Below, piece by piece: positions 8,101 to 14,785 of a stretch of DNA of 22,700 nucleotides. The DNA comes from an uncultured Eggerthellaceae bacterium (GTDB taxonomy: Bacteria; Actinomycetota; Coriobacteriia; Coriobacteriales; Eggerthellaceae). A program made the translations under genes and the position numbers. The stretch spans positions 1 through 22,700 of the forward strand of contig CAKTXN010000020.1 in the NCBI GenBank assembly GCA_934630905.1. Direction: 5' to 3'. Under the pieces are notes generated by a model. That model ran no database searches. It was given only the letters and a program-made list of their open reading frames with translations, and was not told the origin of the DNA. Every line of letters begins with the position of its first letter. The stretch's first letter is position 1.

Positions 8101-8457
8101 TATGCCCAGGTTGTGCGTCGAAAGCTGGACGTGAACCCTGTTGGCGCGCTGTATGTTTCATACGGAAAGACAAGCGGGTGCGCCGGTTTGTTTGATGCGC
8201 TTAAGCTTGACCCGCAAAAAGATTTGCTGAACATTGCGGCGAAATATTGCGAGACAACCTCGTTTTTGGATACGTTGGACCAGGTAGAAGAGGCAATCGC
8301 GGTGCGTCTTGACGGCATCCGGGCGGGGCGCATTGAGCCGTGTCCGAGCGATACCGCATGTAAATGGTGCGAAGTGGCGGGTGTGTGCCAGCAGCTGCGT
8401 CGGGGGCAATTGCAAGTAAACCAGCCCAACCAGGCTGATCAGATAAAGGGGATGTAA
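5173..8457 (+). CDS. addB: AddB-like helicase-nuclease subunit
   Basis: Encodes about 1094 aa of the AddB/RexB type, the partner of AddA in double-strand-break end resection before RecA loading. The C-terminal PD-(D/E)XK nuclease is visible as DRID at 876-879, LDYKG with D890/K892, and QKVQALIYAQ. Cysteines C735 (LECPF) and C1063, C1066 and C1072 (CxxC-x5-C) match the AddB-type 4Fe-4S clamp. No Walker A motif is seen at the N-terminus, so the helicase half appears inactive, as in RexB. Three low-complexity Ala/Gly/Asp/Glu stretches occur at about 98-140, 645-695 and 909-964. The last lies inside the nuclease fold, between the catalytic K and the Q motif. The start is GTG 5173, with AAAGGAG six nt upstream; TTG 5167 would overlap that site. 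addA begins two nt after the stop. Confidence 0.87.
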   Translation: MQEIAWVSYDGALQDACETAGQLVSEQGKCVFLVRDFSSIAPVKRALAASHCGFGVQVATLASWVEDLWQLHGTGAPFVSTLQRSMTVRRALQQRFDAAEAAVKGRESDADARTAAGAADVAGADAADATDAAAAAQGQAFTPAEGMVRLIVRLLRECAPFFTEEAFEHAIEQVFSQGVAALPVLSAAEKEIVVLVRCCLAYQEELGCIEPALACANLAQQGAVAQTSVVLLDCNPTPAQELLLESAADATLFRVCACETTESARNSELSQLSAALYHPDYTNPLAPTGRVRFALPMGAYASPALLAGELERLAHDGNKTIAVSCFDPVATFELMAPRLRVRHIACSVRGSVPLARTAFGVAWLSLAQFLQDSSFENAAMASDYALSSFSFMSAAAAAEADASLRGWRGLNRDYALSVACSRQKEQHAEFLEAMARGCYADALEYQCAWISKQTRWSEVFRETQLAAAAYALEVQRCVSEMELSQEIALAAFAAAAVVVAARSELNEEAIASVSLMSLNDLGKCLPASFDACVLADLSADAYSLDNDEQAIDTLLKKCGCYQPSRKIEQLRASFSCALAAARNQLLIHRVLKDEKTDNRRPSALFDEVVDCYRSDPKNYKELHELWGVSHNLEPFVASLGEECMTQNCTETGQVPALQTKADVAADGKGTSDSGEEAAAVAGVSCEETPAFDGGPQVSFELSAGEDRVFLPSAYDVTMARPAHLSASAIEVYLECPFRWFVHNRLGTAQVRASLDARARGTFAHGLLRDFHEALRQAGRVRVTPENVEESLILFDSLFDQRLQAERERNDRGRSMAYFPLNNRELLEVQAFRKTLKGFVSWEASFLPEYHPLAGEFSFGRDEELMYAGYPLVGSVDRIDVDDRGNAVILDYKGSAGAGYNHFTKETKEAAADAAGAGSAAASAGAATGAGLAAGGAGSAAGAAAGAAAAGDSRAGAAACADGIALATLPQKVQALIYAQVVRRKLDVNPVGALYVSYGKTSGCAGLFDALKLDPQKDLLNIAAKYCETTSFLDTLDQVEEAIAVRLDGIRAGRIEPCPSDTACKWCEVAGVCQQLRRGQLQVNQPNQADQIKGM

Positions 8458-8459
8458 CC

Positions 8460-11400
8460 ATGGGATACACGCCTGAACAGGAAAAATGCGTTATGCGCCT
8501 TGTTGGTCCCGTGGATGTCTCTGCAGGAGCTGGATCAGGCAAGACGTTTACGCTCACGGAACGCATTGCGCATGCGCTGGCGGATCCGGTGAGTGGCGTT
8601 GATGACATCGATCAAATTTTGGCCATTACGTTTACGAATAAAGCGGCGGCGGAGCTGAAAGGCCGCGTTCGTTCGACGCTGCGCGCGCAAGGGCTGTTTG
8701 ACCAGGCGCGTAAGGTTGATGGTGCTTGGATTTCCACGATCCATGGCATGTGCTCGCGCATTTTGCGCGCGAATGCGCTGGAGATTGGCATCGATCCGGG
8801 TTTTACGGTTATGGAGGACTCGTCTGAGATTCTTGGCCAGGCAATCGAGGAAGTGCTTGAGGAAAGCCGCACGAGCGATTATCGGGCATACCGGCAGCTA
8901 TTTGACGCGTATCCTGTGACGGATTCGCCTGCCGCTTTCGGCAGCGATTCGGTCACCAGCCTTCTGAACACGCTTCTGGCGAAGGCGTATGAGCTGCCGA
9001 ATGGTTTCGACGATTTGCAGCTTATCGCGTCACGCGAAGAGCCGGGCCAGCTTGCGCGACAGCTTCTGGCAATTTACGAAGACTCGCTTGCGCTGATGGA
9101 GCAGATAAAGGAAAGCGCCACGCAGGCGCAGAACAAGCTGACGTGTGGGCAAGCGCTCGATGCGCTGAATGACCTGATGGAAAGCGATTCATCGCAGGCG
9201 TACGGTGTTTTGAGTTCGTGCCGACGCTTGGATAGGCGCTGCGGAAGCAAAGAGCAGAAGGCGCTCATCAAAGAGCTGAATGCGCGTTTTGACGAAGTGG
9301 TGCTGCGCATTTTGCTGTGCAAGAGTGCGCTTATTTTCGACCAGCTGGTTCAGCTTGCGCGTAAAGTTGATGAGCTTTTTGCCGCGAAAAAACGTCGTCT
9401 TGCTGTGCTGGATAATAGCGATTTGATTCGCCAGGCTCTTCGCGCGTTGGAGAATCCCCAGGTTAAAGCGTTGTATGAGGATAAATTCCGTCTGGTGATG
9501 GTCGATGAATTCCAAGACACCGATGCACTGCAGTTGGCGATTGTAAGCAAGCTTTCCGGTGCGGGACAGCGGTACTTATGCACTGTGGGCGATGCGCAGC
9601 AAAGCATTTATCGCTTCCGTGGCGCCGACGTTGCACTGTATCGCACGTATCAACGGGAAATGTTCTCGGAGCGGATTCTTGCGGAAGGCGGCGATCCATG
9701 TGCGCTGCAGCTTACGCGAAACTTCCGTAGTCATGGCGATGTGCTGGCATTTGTGAAGAAGGTTTGCGCTCAGCAATCCGTGTTTGGCCAGGACTTTCTT
9801 GATTTGCAGGCGGTTTACGATGGCGCGGGGTATCGCGCGCGCGACCCGCGTATTTTCATGGACGTTACTATGCGTCACAAGGGAAAAAGCGCCGAAGTGG
9901 GCTCGAAAGACGATGCGTTTGGCGCGCAAGCTCAACGTATTGCGGAGTATTTTGCGCGTATGCGCGCGGCGGGTCACGATTTGTCGCAAATGGTGCTTTT
10001 GCTGGGAACCACAACGCATGCGGATTTATACGCTCAGGTGCTGCGCCAGGCGGGGTTCGACTGCGTGATTACGGGCGGCTCGCTGTTCGCGCAGTCTGAT
10101 GAAGCGCAGCACATGGCGCTTCTGTGTCGTGCCTTGGTGAATTTCAAGGACACCGAGGCTTTGGCGAATGTCCTGATGGGGCCGCTGTTTCAGCTGTCGG
10201 CTGATGAGTTGCTCGGTCTTGCTACGGTTTGGGATGACAAAGCGCAAAAGACAGTAACGTGCGGACTTGACCAGGGGCTGGTGCGTTGTGCTCGCGCTGC
10301 GGGTGCTCTGGGCGCGGGTGGTGCCGCTGCTGCGCACGCGGATGCTGCTGCCGGGGATGCCGGCGACGCGCACGCGGGTGCTGCCGGCGCACATGTGGAC
10401 GCCGGAGCTTCCGAGGCGATTGCTACCCCCCGTGCAGCCGCGCCTTCGCCGATGGTTGCGCAAGCCGCTCATTTTCTGTTTGCTGCGCGCGGATCGCTGC
10501 GGACCCAACCGCTCTCGCGCGTGTTGTTGCGTCTTTTGTGGCAAAGCGGCTGTTTCGCGCGCCTTGAAAGCCAGGGAGCGCAGGGCAGTGCATGCATTGG
10601 CAATTACATGAAGGCGCTGCGTCTGATTGAGAGCATAGAGAAGCAAGGCGGTGTGGGGCCTGTTCAAATCGCCGAGCAGTACGACGCTTCAATTTCGGCA
10701 GGTCTGAAGGAAGCGCCCGGCGCGCTGAATGTTCACGAGCAGCAAGCTATTCGCATCATGACCATCCATGCATCCAAAGGCCTGGAGTTTCCCATTGTTG
10801 CTATGGCTGATTTTGCGAAAACGCCGCGCTCGGAAAGTTTGCTTGTTGCTCGTTTTCGGGGAAAGACGTATGCCACGCTTTTCCCGAAAAGCGAGAAGTT
10901 TGGATCGACAACGTACGGTAAATCGCTGCAAATGGGTCTTGTCGACGAAGATGAAGAACCCAGCGTTGACGCTTTGACCAGCGATGATAGCCTGAAAGCG
11001 CAAGTACTGCTGCAGCGCTGCTCGCTTGCCGATGAGATGTCGGAAGGACAGCGTCTTTTCTACGTGGGAGTCACCCGCGCGAAAGAAGCGCTGGGCCTTT
11101 TCGTCTCAACGCAAGAGGGTGGCGATTTCGATGCCATGTACCCTGGTGCGTATGGCGATGTCGTCCGTGCGCTTTTCGGCGACGAAGGCGTGATTCCCCT
11201 TGGCGAAAGCTTTGTGGATTACGGCGGCTCCGAGCCAGCTCAGATTTGCTGCCAGTATTACGAAAAGCCTGATGGAGAAGGTGCTAGCGCAGCTTCCGAT
11301 GCGGATGGCGAAGACGATGGCGCGGGTGCGGCTTCTGGTGCTGCCGCTCCCGATGGCGCGGGCGCAGGGGCGCGCACGGATGCGGATGCCGTTGCAAGCC

Positions 11401-12200
11401 TGGTTCCTTCGCGTTTCTTGTTCGACCTTTCGGACGAGACGCCGCTCAACGTGGTATCGGGCGGCTTTGACCCGCAGCCAACAGGCGTGTTCTCGTATTC
11501 GTCGCTTGAGGGCGGGCATGTGTCGTTAACGCAGCTCGAGGGCTTTTGGGATACTGCCCAAGAAGAGGGGGACAGCCTTGCGGATGCGCTGCGGTACTTC
11601 TCTGCCGATGATGGCAAGGCGACCGACTTTGGCTCGGCACTGCATCGTTTGTGCCAACTTTCGTTTATCAAGTCTCCCGAAAAGGCGTCTGACCAGCTTG
11701 AATGCATTGCGAAAACATATCAAGTTGCAGATGTGCAGCGTTTGACGGCGGCGTTCGAGCGTTGGCTGGGGTCTGCCGCTTGCAAGCGCGCGCGGGCGGC
11801 ACAGCAATGTCTTCCTGAGCATTCCTTTGCGGTGCCGTTTGGGAATACGGACCTGGTGCTTGAAGGTGCGTTCGACTTGTTGTGCGTTGAAGGGTGCGGC
11901 ATGCAGGAAAATGGCGAACAGACGACTGGGGCGCCGGAGCAGAAACGCGCGTACGTTGTTGACTACAAGACGGGTGGCAAGGCAAGCGAAACACCTCAGG
12001 AGCTGCATGAGAAGCACGGACTTCAAGCGTGCTGTTATGCGTATGCGCTTCTCACCTGCGGTTTCTCTTCTGTCGATATGGATTTTGTACGAGTAGAGCA
12101 GGCGGACCCGCAAGGAGCCGACACACTGCAAACGGTGTCGTTCCACTTTGAGCAAAGCGACCTTGCACGTATTGAAGGAGTCATTGCCACCAAATGTTAA
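8460..12200 (+). CDS. addA: AddA UvrD-family helicase-nuclease subunit
   Basis: Encodes 1246 aa, close to the usual AddA length. SF1A helicase motifs appear in order: I (AGAGSGKT, K28), Ia (ITFTNKAAAEL), II (DEFQDT from D349), III (GDAQQSIYRFRGAD, 378-388), IV (LTRNFRSH), V (IMTIHASKGLEFP) and VI (FYVGVTRAKEAL, R873). A C-terminal RecB-like nuclease follows, with FGSALHRL (H1062), EGAFDLL (D1139), VDYKTGGK (D1168, K1170) and a Q/Y helix. It is the motor and 3'-strand nuclease of the AddAB complex for recombinational repair. The ATG lies two nt after the addB stop, with AAAGGGG inside the end of addB, so the pair is translationally coupled. Two Ala/Gly/Asp-rich inserts at about 613-665 and 939-981 interrupt non-motif regions and resemble those in AddB. 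Confidence 0.95.
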   Translation: MGYTPEQEKCVMRLVGPVDVSAGAGSGKTFTLTERIAHALADPVSGVDDIDQILAITFTNKAAAELKGRVRSTLRAQGLFDQARKVDGAWISTIHGMCSRILRANALEIGIDPGFTVMEDSSEILGQAIEEVLEESRTSDYRAYRQLFDAYPVTDSPAAFGSDSVTSLLNTLLAKAYELPNGFDDLQLIASREEPGQLARQLLAIYEDSLALMEQIKESATQAQNKLTCGQALDALNDLMESDSSQAYGVLSSCRRLDRRCGSKEQKALIKELNARFDEVVLRILLCKSALIFDQLVQLARKVDELFAAKKRRLAVLDNSDLIRQALRALENPQVKALYEDKFRLVMVDEFQDTDALQLAIVSKLSGAGQRYLCTVGDAQQSIYRFRGADVALYRTYQREMFSERILAEGGDPCALQLTRNFRSHGDVLAFVKKVCAQQSVFGQDFLDLQAVYDGAGYRARDPRIFMDVTMRHKGKSAEVGSKDDAFGAQAQRIAEYFARMRAAGHDLSQMVLLLGTTTHADLYAQVLRQAGFDCVITGGSLFAQSDEAQHMALLCRALVNFKDTEALANVLMGPLFQLSADELLGLATVWDDKAQKTVTCGLDQGLVRCARAAGALGAGGAAAAHADAAAGDAGDAHAGAAGAHVDAGASEAIATPRAAAPSPMVAQAAHFLFAARGSLRTQPLSRVLLRLLWQSGCFARLESQGAQGSACIGNYMKALRLIESIEKQGGVGPVQIAEQYDASISAGLKEAPGALNVHEQQAIRIMTIHASKGLEFPIVAMADFAKTPRSESLLVARFRGKTYATLFPKSEKFGSTTYGKSLQMGLVDEDEEPSVDALTSDDSLKAQVLLQRCSLADEMSEGQRLFYVGVTRAKEALGLFVSTQEGGDFDAMYPGAYGDVVRALFGDEGVIPLGESFVDYGGSEPAQICCQYYEKPDGEGASAASDADGEDDGAGAASGAAAPDGAGAGARTDADAVASLVPSRFLFDLSDETPLNVVSGGFDPQPTGVFSYSSLEGGHVSLTQLEGFWDTAQEEGDSLADALRYFSADDGKATDFGSALHRLCQLSFIKSPEKASDQLECIAKTYQVADVQRLTAAFERWLGSAACKRARAAQQCLPEHSFAVPFGNTDLVLEGAFDLLCVEGCGMQENGEQTTGAPEQKRAYVVDYKTGGKASETPQELHEKHGLQACCYAYALLTCGFSSVDMDFVRVEQADPQGADTLQTVSFHFEQSDLARIEGVIATKC

Positions 12201-12261
12201 AAAGGGACGGGGTCTTTTTTACCTTTTTGATAAATAGCCCAATTTTTGTCGACAATTGAGT

Positions 12262-12290
12262 CCGAAGCGTTACGTGCGCTTCGGATTTTT
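12262..12290 (+). terminator. Intrinsic terminator of addBA
   Basis: CCGAAGCG (12262-12269), a 7-nt loop, CGCTTCGG (12277-12284) and then ATTTTT form an 8-bp perfect hairpin terminator, 61 nt after the addA stop. Confidence 0.9.
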
Positions 12291-12365
12291 ATGCCCAATT
12301 GCGGTGTGTTCGTGATTCAGCGCCTGCACTTGGGCTTGTCGGTGGCATGTTGTCGTTTTTTTTCG

Positions 12366-12542
12366 TCCCAATGTGCAAAATATTCCTGTTCGGGGTACCT
12401 TGGGGAGCATTTGCGACTTGAGCATCCCCGCTAAGACCGATGCAGACTCGCAAAAGCCCAGGTCGCGAATCGCAGGCAGCAGATGAATACTACTTAGGAC
12501 TGCTTTCACCTGCCCCGAACAGGAATATTTTGCACATTGGGA
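12366..12542. repeat. 177-bp element bounded by perfect 30-bp inverted repeats
   Basis: Positions 12366-12395 (beginning TCCCAATGTGCAAAATATTC) are the exact reverse complement of 12513-12542, with a 117-nt interior. Weaker symmetry continues outside: GGCATGTTGTCG near 12343-12354 faces CGACAAGATGCC near 12552-12563. Because the arms mirror each other, short reading frames on both strands spell the same QCAKYSCSG peptide, which argues against real coding. It has the form of a non-autonomous mobile element (MITE-like) or an intergenic stem-loop RNA. I see no transposase and no obvious target duplication. Confidence 0.8.
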
Positions 12543-12790
12543 CTCTTTTTCCGACAAGATGCCCTGTAGCTTGGTGATTTCCAAAGAAGGTGGGGCTGTG
12601 AAGGGATACCTGTCGGCAAAGGTTCGCCTTACGACTCCGCTTGGATAATGCTTCTTTGTGTTTGTGGCCCGCTCAACTTATCCAAAACGTCGCAGTTCGG
12701 CTCAACCCTTGTCGACGGGCATCCTGAGTTGCGCGATCTACTTGCGGCAACAGTTGATAAAGAGTGAGTGCAGATTCAAGTGGCCGTTCG
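12543..12790. other. Gene-free stretch with a possible coding remnant
   Basis: No recognised gene. A plus-strand frame 12648-12767 (39 codons, ATG to TGA) ends in GSTLVDGHPELRDLLAATVDKE-like residues that look more protein-like than chance. It has no ribosome binding site, no homolog I recognise, and opens upstream without another good start. It may be the tail of a decayed gene. No terminator for the minus-strand transporter ending at 12791 is evident here. Confidence 0.3.
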
Positions 12791-13675
12791 TCATTTTTGG
12801 GTTGCTTTGACGTTCATAACCGCAATGCCGGCGATAACAAGCGCCACGCCCAGGATGCTTGTTGCGCTGACCGGCTCGTGAAAAATTGCCACGCTCACCA
12901 GGCTGGCAACAACCACTTCCAGCGAAGCGATGACCGAGGCGCGTCCGTTTTCCACGTTCGCCAGGCCTTTTGTGTACAGCGCATACGGCACAAGACAGCA
13001 GATGATACCTAAAAACAGACACCATCCCATCACGACAGGTGTTGCCTGTACGGCGGGCAGCGGCGCAGTTGCGTTGAGTGCAAGCGATGCTGCAGCCGAG
13101 AATAAAAACGTGTAAAACGATACAGTATTCGAGCTGTACCCCTTCTGCAGGGCAAAGCGCCCAAAGATGCTGTAAAGGGCGTAACCAAAGCCCGACATGA
13201 TACCCAGTAAGACTCCTATCAGGGAAAACGATGCACCCGATTCGATAAGCCCGGAAGAACACACCGCACCGCCCAGAACCAAAAACAACGCCACGACTTT
13301 AAGCGGTGTGATGTGCTCTTTGAACAGCGGCGCGGAGATAAGCACCACGAAAAACGGCGCGGTGTACAGAAGGACTACGGCGGCAGACAGGCTCATGTAC
13401 GTTTGCGCTGTGGTGTAGCAAAAGTTGAACATCGTTAGGCTCAAAACGCCCGTGCCCACGAAGCACCAGAGATCTTTCAGCCGAATGCGCAGCGCCGCTC
13501 TGTCGGTGAGCAGCATTGCTATGAAGAAGATCACAACGGCCACGGTGGGACGAATTGCCACCAGCATAAGGGGCGTGAACCCAGCAGCAATCAGGCTACG
13601 GTTTGCCAGACCGATGAGCCCCCAGCACGTGGCGGCTAGCGCGATGCAAAGATATGACAGACGAGCAGTGTTCAT
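12791..13675 (-). CDS. EamA/DMT-family membrane transporter
   Basis: Encodes 294 aa with about ten hydrophobic helices in two EamA repeats, the drug/metabolite transporter superfamily (RhaT/YdcZ-like exporters). Repeat 1 includes ATCWGLIGLANRSLIAAG and the helix pair ending in LFKEHITPLKVVALFLVLGGAV. Repeat 2 includes GFGYALYSIFGRFALQKGY and IASLEVVVASLVSVAIFHEP, with the typical glutamate and proline near the end of the repeat. The substrate cannot be read from sequence; amino acids or small metabolites are usual. I prefer the ATG at 13675 (MNTARLSYL) to the one at 13684, because a perfect TATAAT (13688-13683) overlaps the upper start and puts transcription initiation at about 13675. No ribosome binding site is visible. 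It is a single gene with no partner. Confidence 0.92.
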   Translation of the reverse strand: MNTARLSYLCIALAATCWGLIGLANRSLIAAGFTPLMLVAIRPTVAVVIFFIAMLLTDRAALRIRLKDLWCFVGTGVLSLTMFNFCYTTAQTYMSLSAAVVLLYTAPFFVVLISAPLFKEHITPLKVVALFLVLGGAVCSSGLIESGASFSLIGVLLGIMSGFGYALYSIFGRFALQKGYSSNTVSFYTFLFSAAASLALNATAPLPAVQATPVVMGWCLFLGIICCLVPYALYTKGLANVENGRASVIASLEVVVASLVSVAIFHEPVSATSILGVALVIAGIAVMNVKATQK

Positions 13676-13682
13676 GCGGGTC

Positions 13683-13688
13683 ATTATA
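13683..13688 (-). promoter_or_regulatory. -10 box of the DMT gene, predicting a leaderless mRNA
   Basis: A perfect TATAAT on the minus strand overlaps the alternative ATG at 13684. Seven nt after it comes the ATG at 13675, the expected +1 position. The -35 is weak (AACATT at 17-nt spacing). There is no Shine-Dalgarno sequence ahead of either ATG. Confidence 0.5.
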
Positions 13689-13865
13689 GTGGTGCTTGTC
13701 GGAAAAATGTTGTCTTTCGTTTACGAGCTTGCCAAAGGATAAATCGAGAAGGCGAAGGTGGTTGTGATGGTTCCGGGGTTCATTTCCTTCGGCTTTTGTC
13801 AACAATTGGTGCGGTGGATAGTCTTTGGCAACTATGATCAAGAAGCTGTGCACTGGCGGCGCAAT

Positions 13866-13894
13866 GTTGACAAAAGGTGGGGTAGTTTGTCAAC
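13866..13894. repeat. 29-nt hairpin repeat, copy 1
   Basis: GTTGACAAA (13866-13874), an AGGTGGGGTAG loop and TTTGTCAAC (13886-13894). It differs from copy 2 at 14751 by one base in the loop. A further CTTTTGTCAACA at 13793-13804 is the reverse complement of 13865-13876, so the arm motif occurs a third time upstream. Function is unknown. A run of A follows on the plus strand, so on the minus strand the T-tract precedes the stem and does not make a terminator. Confidence 0.7.
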
Positions 13895-13901
13895 AAAAAA
13901 G

Positions 13902-13983
13902 TAGCTAAAATATTAGCTATAAATGCTTGACTTATGAATAAATAAGAGTAATATATACCATACATTAGCTAATATATTAGCTA
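13902..13983. promoter_or_regulatory. Paired TAGCTA operator sites around the XRE promoter
   Basis: TAGCTA occurs at 13902, 13914, 13966 and 13978, that is, two pairs each with 12-bp periodicity. A fifth copy at 14041-14046 lies in codons 2-4 of the regulator gene. The two pair units, TAGCTAAAATATTAGCTATAA and its near copy, are 64 bp apart. They sit directly upstream of the -35 and directly downstream of the -10. This arrangement is typical of autorepression by the HTH protein encoded just downstream; the binding partner is inferred. The 13895-14036 segment is very AT-rich compared with the rest of the window. Confidence 0.65.
13927..13957 (+). promoter_or_regulatory. Promoter of the XRE regulator gene
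   Basis: TTGACT (13927-13932) is followed by an AT-rich -10 region: AATATA at 17-nt spacing or TATATA at 13952-13957 with 19. It lies between the two TAGCTA pairs. The leader to the ATG at 14037 would be about 70 nt. Confidence 0.55.
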
Positions 13984-14036
13984 TAACATATTTAAATAAA
14001 ACAGCAAATGCAGTATAAACACGCCACAAGGTTAAT

Positions 14037-14459
14037 ATGTTAGCTAACGTTGAAAACACGCAGAGGGCACTCGGGGAAATCCAGGTGCCCTCTGCTGTAC
14101 TGAGCGCCGTAGGTGCCTCGAATGGCGCGGCTGCCGCGTCGCGCGAAACGCCCGATGCCATTGCGCGCGACATTTCGCAGCGTATGCGCAAACGGCGCAA
14201 AGAGCTGCATCTTTCCCAAAGCGCGCTGGCGCATCGATCGGGCGTGAGCTTGGGTTCGCTCAAACGTTTCGAGCAAGACTCTCTGATTTCCCTGGACTCG
14301 CTCATAAAACTCTCCCTGGTGTTGGGCTGCGAAGACACGTTCACGGGTCTTTTCTCTGAGCAGGAAAAACAAGAAGAAGCATCGCTGGAAGATATCGTTG
14401 CGCAGGGGCATCAGCTTCTCGACCGTATTGTGCTGTTGAAGTCTTCAGGTGCAGAATAG
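14037..14459 (+). CDS. XRE-family HTH regulator, HipB-like, solitary
   Basis: Encodes 140 aa. Residues about 42-105 form a Cro/CI-type helix-turn-helix: ISQRMRKRRKELHLSQSALAHRSGVSLGSLKRFEQ, then SLISLDSLIKLSLVLGC, then an acidic C-terminal helix. The S-x-G-S-L-K-R-F-E recognition helix and the DSLIKLSLVLG segment resemble antitoxin-type regulators that accompany HipA kinases. No hipA follows, so it is an orphan or its partner has been lost. The Ala-rich N-terminal 40 residues are atypical. ATG 14037 is preceded by ACAAGG at suitable spacing. Operator half-site 14041-14046 overlaps its second to fourth codons, supporting negative autoregulation. The gene is moderately GC-rich but its upstream region is strongly AT-rich. 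It lies between two copies of a 29-nt hairpin repeat. Confidence 0.88.
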   Translation: MLANVENTQRALGEIQVPSAVLSAVGASNGAAAASRETPDAIARDISQRMRKRRKELHLSQSALAHRSGVSLGSLKRFEQDSLISLDSLIKLSLVLGCEDTFTGLFSEQEKQEEASLEDIVAQGHQLLDRIVLLKSSGAE

Positions 14460-14569
14460 TTTTTGCAAAACGATGGCTTGTTGTGATGCGATTGGGGCTT
14501 GTCTTGCGACTTCGCTTGGATATGTAATTCTTTCAACTCTTTCAAAGTGGCAGGATTTACTTGAACGCG

Positions 14570-14693
14570 ATGATAAAAATGACCCACTTTTCTGTGGGTT
14601 TACTGTGGTTTACTTTTTTGCGACCTGGGGAAACGTTGGTTTTTCGTAGTCGTAATGAGAAAAATCCACCGAAAAGTGGGTCGTTTTTATCAT
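14570..14693. repeat. 124-bp element with 23-bp terminal inverted repeats (MITE-like)
   Basis: The left arm 14570-14592 (ATGATAAAAATGACCCACTT, then TTC) and the right arm 14671-14693 (GAAAAGTGGGTCGTTTTTAT, then CAT) are reverse complements at 22 of 23 positions. The left arm also starts a small hairpin, CCCAC/GTGGG, at 14583-14598. Short frames through it on both strands (for example DKNDPLF) are by-products of the symmetry. No transposase and no clear target-site duplication is visible. It sits between the XRE gene and the end of the minus-strand cluster. The remaining bases of 14460-14750 hold nothing I recognise. Confidence 0.75.
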
Positions 14694-14750
14694 GCTACCC
14701 ATGCTGTTGGGCGGCATCTTGGGCGGGGAGGGAAGCATCCCGAACAAATT

Positions 14751-14779
14751 GTTGACAAAAGGTGGGGTAATTTGTCAAC
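14751..14779. repeat. 29-nt hairpin repeat, copy 2
   Basis: GTTGACAAA (14751-14759), an AGGTGGGGTAA loop and TTTGTCAAC (14771-14779). The stem extends to 12 bp (14748-14759 with 14771-14782). It lies 4 nt beyond the stop of the minus-strand PPOX-Vsr gene, so it could serve as its 3'-end hairpin, although only TTTGTTC follows on that strand. It is 28/29 identical to copy 1, 885 bp away. Confidence 0.7.
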
Positions 14780-14785
14780 AATCGA

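Noticed and set aside
12246..12584. Short proteins on both strands containing QCAKYSCSG
   Set aside because: The same peptide appears on both strands only because the 30-bp arms are inverted copies. No ribosome binding site; treated as a repeat.
14449..14649. 66-aa plus-strand frame after the XRE gene as a toxin partner
   Set aside because: It overlaps the XRE stop, runs into the MITE-like element, has no toxin-like motif and no clear ribosome binding site.
13793..14782. CRISPR-like array
   Set aside because: The repeats are palindromic hairpins in only two full copies, without regular spacers or cas genes.
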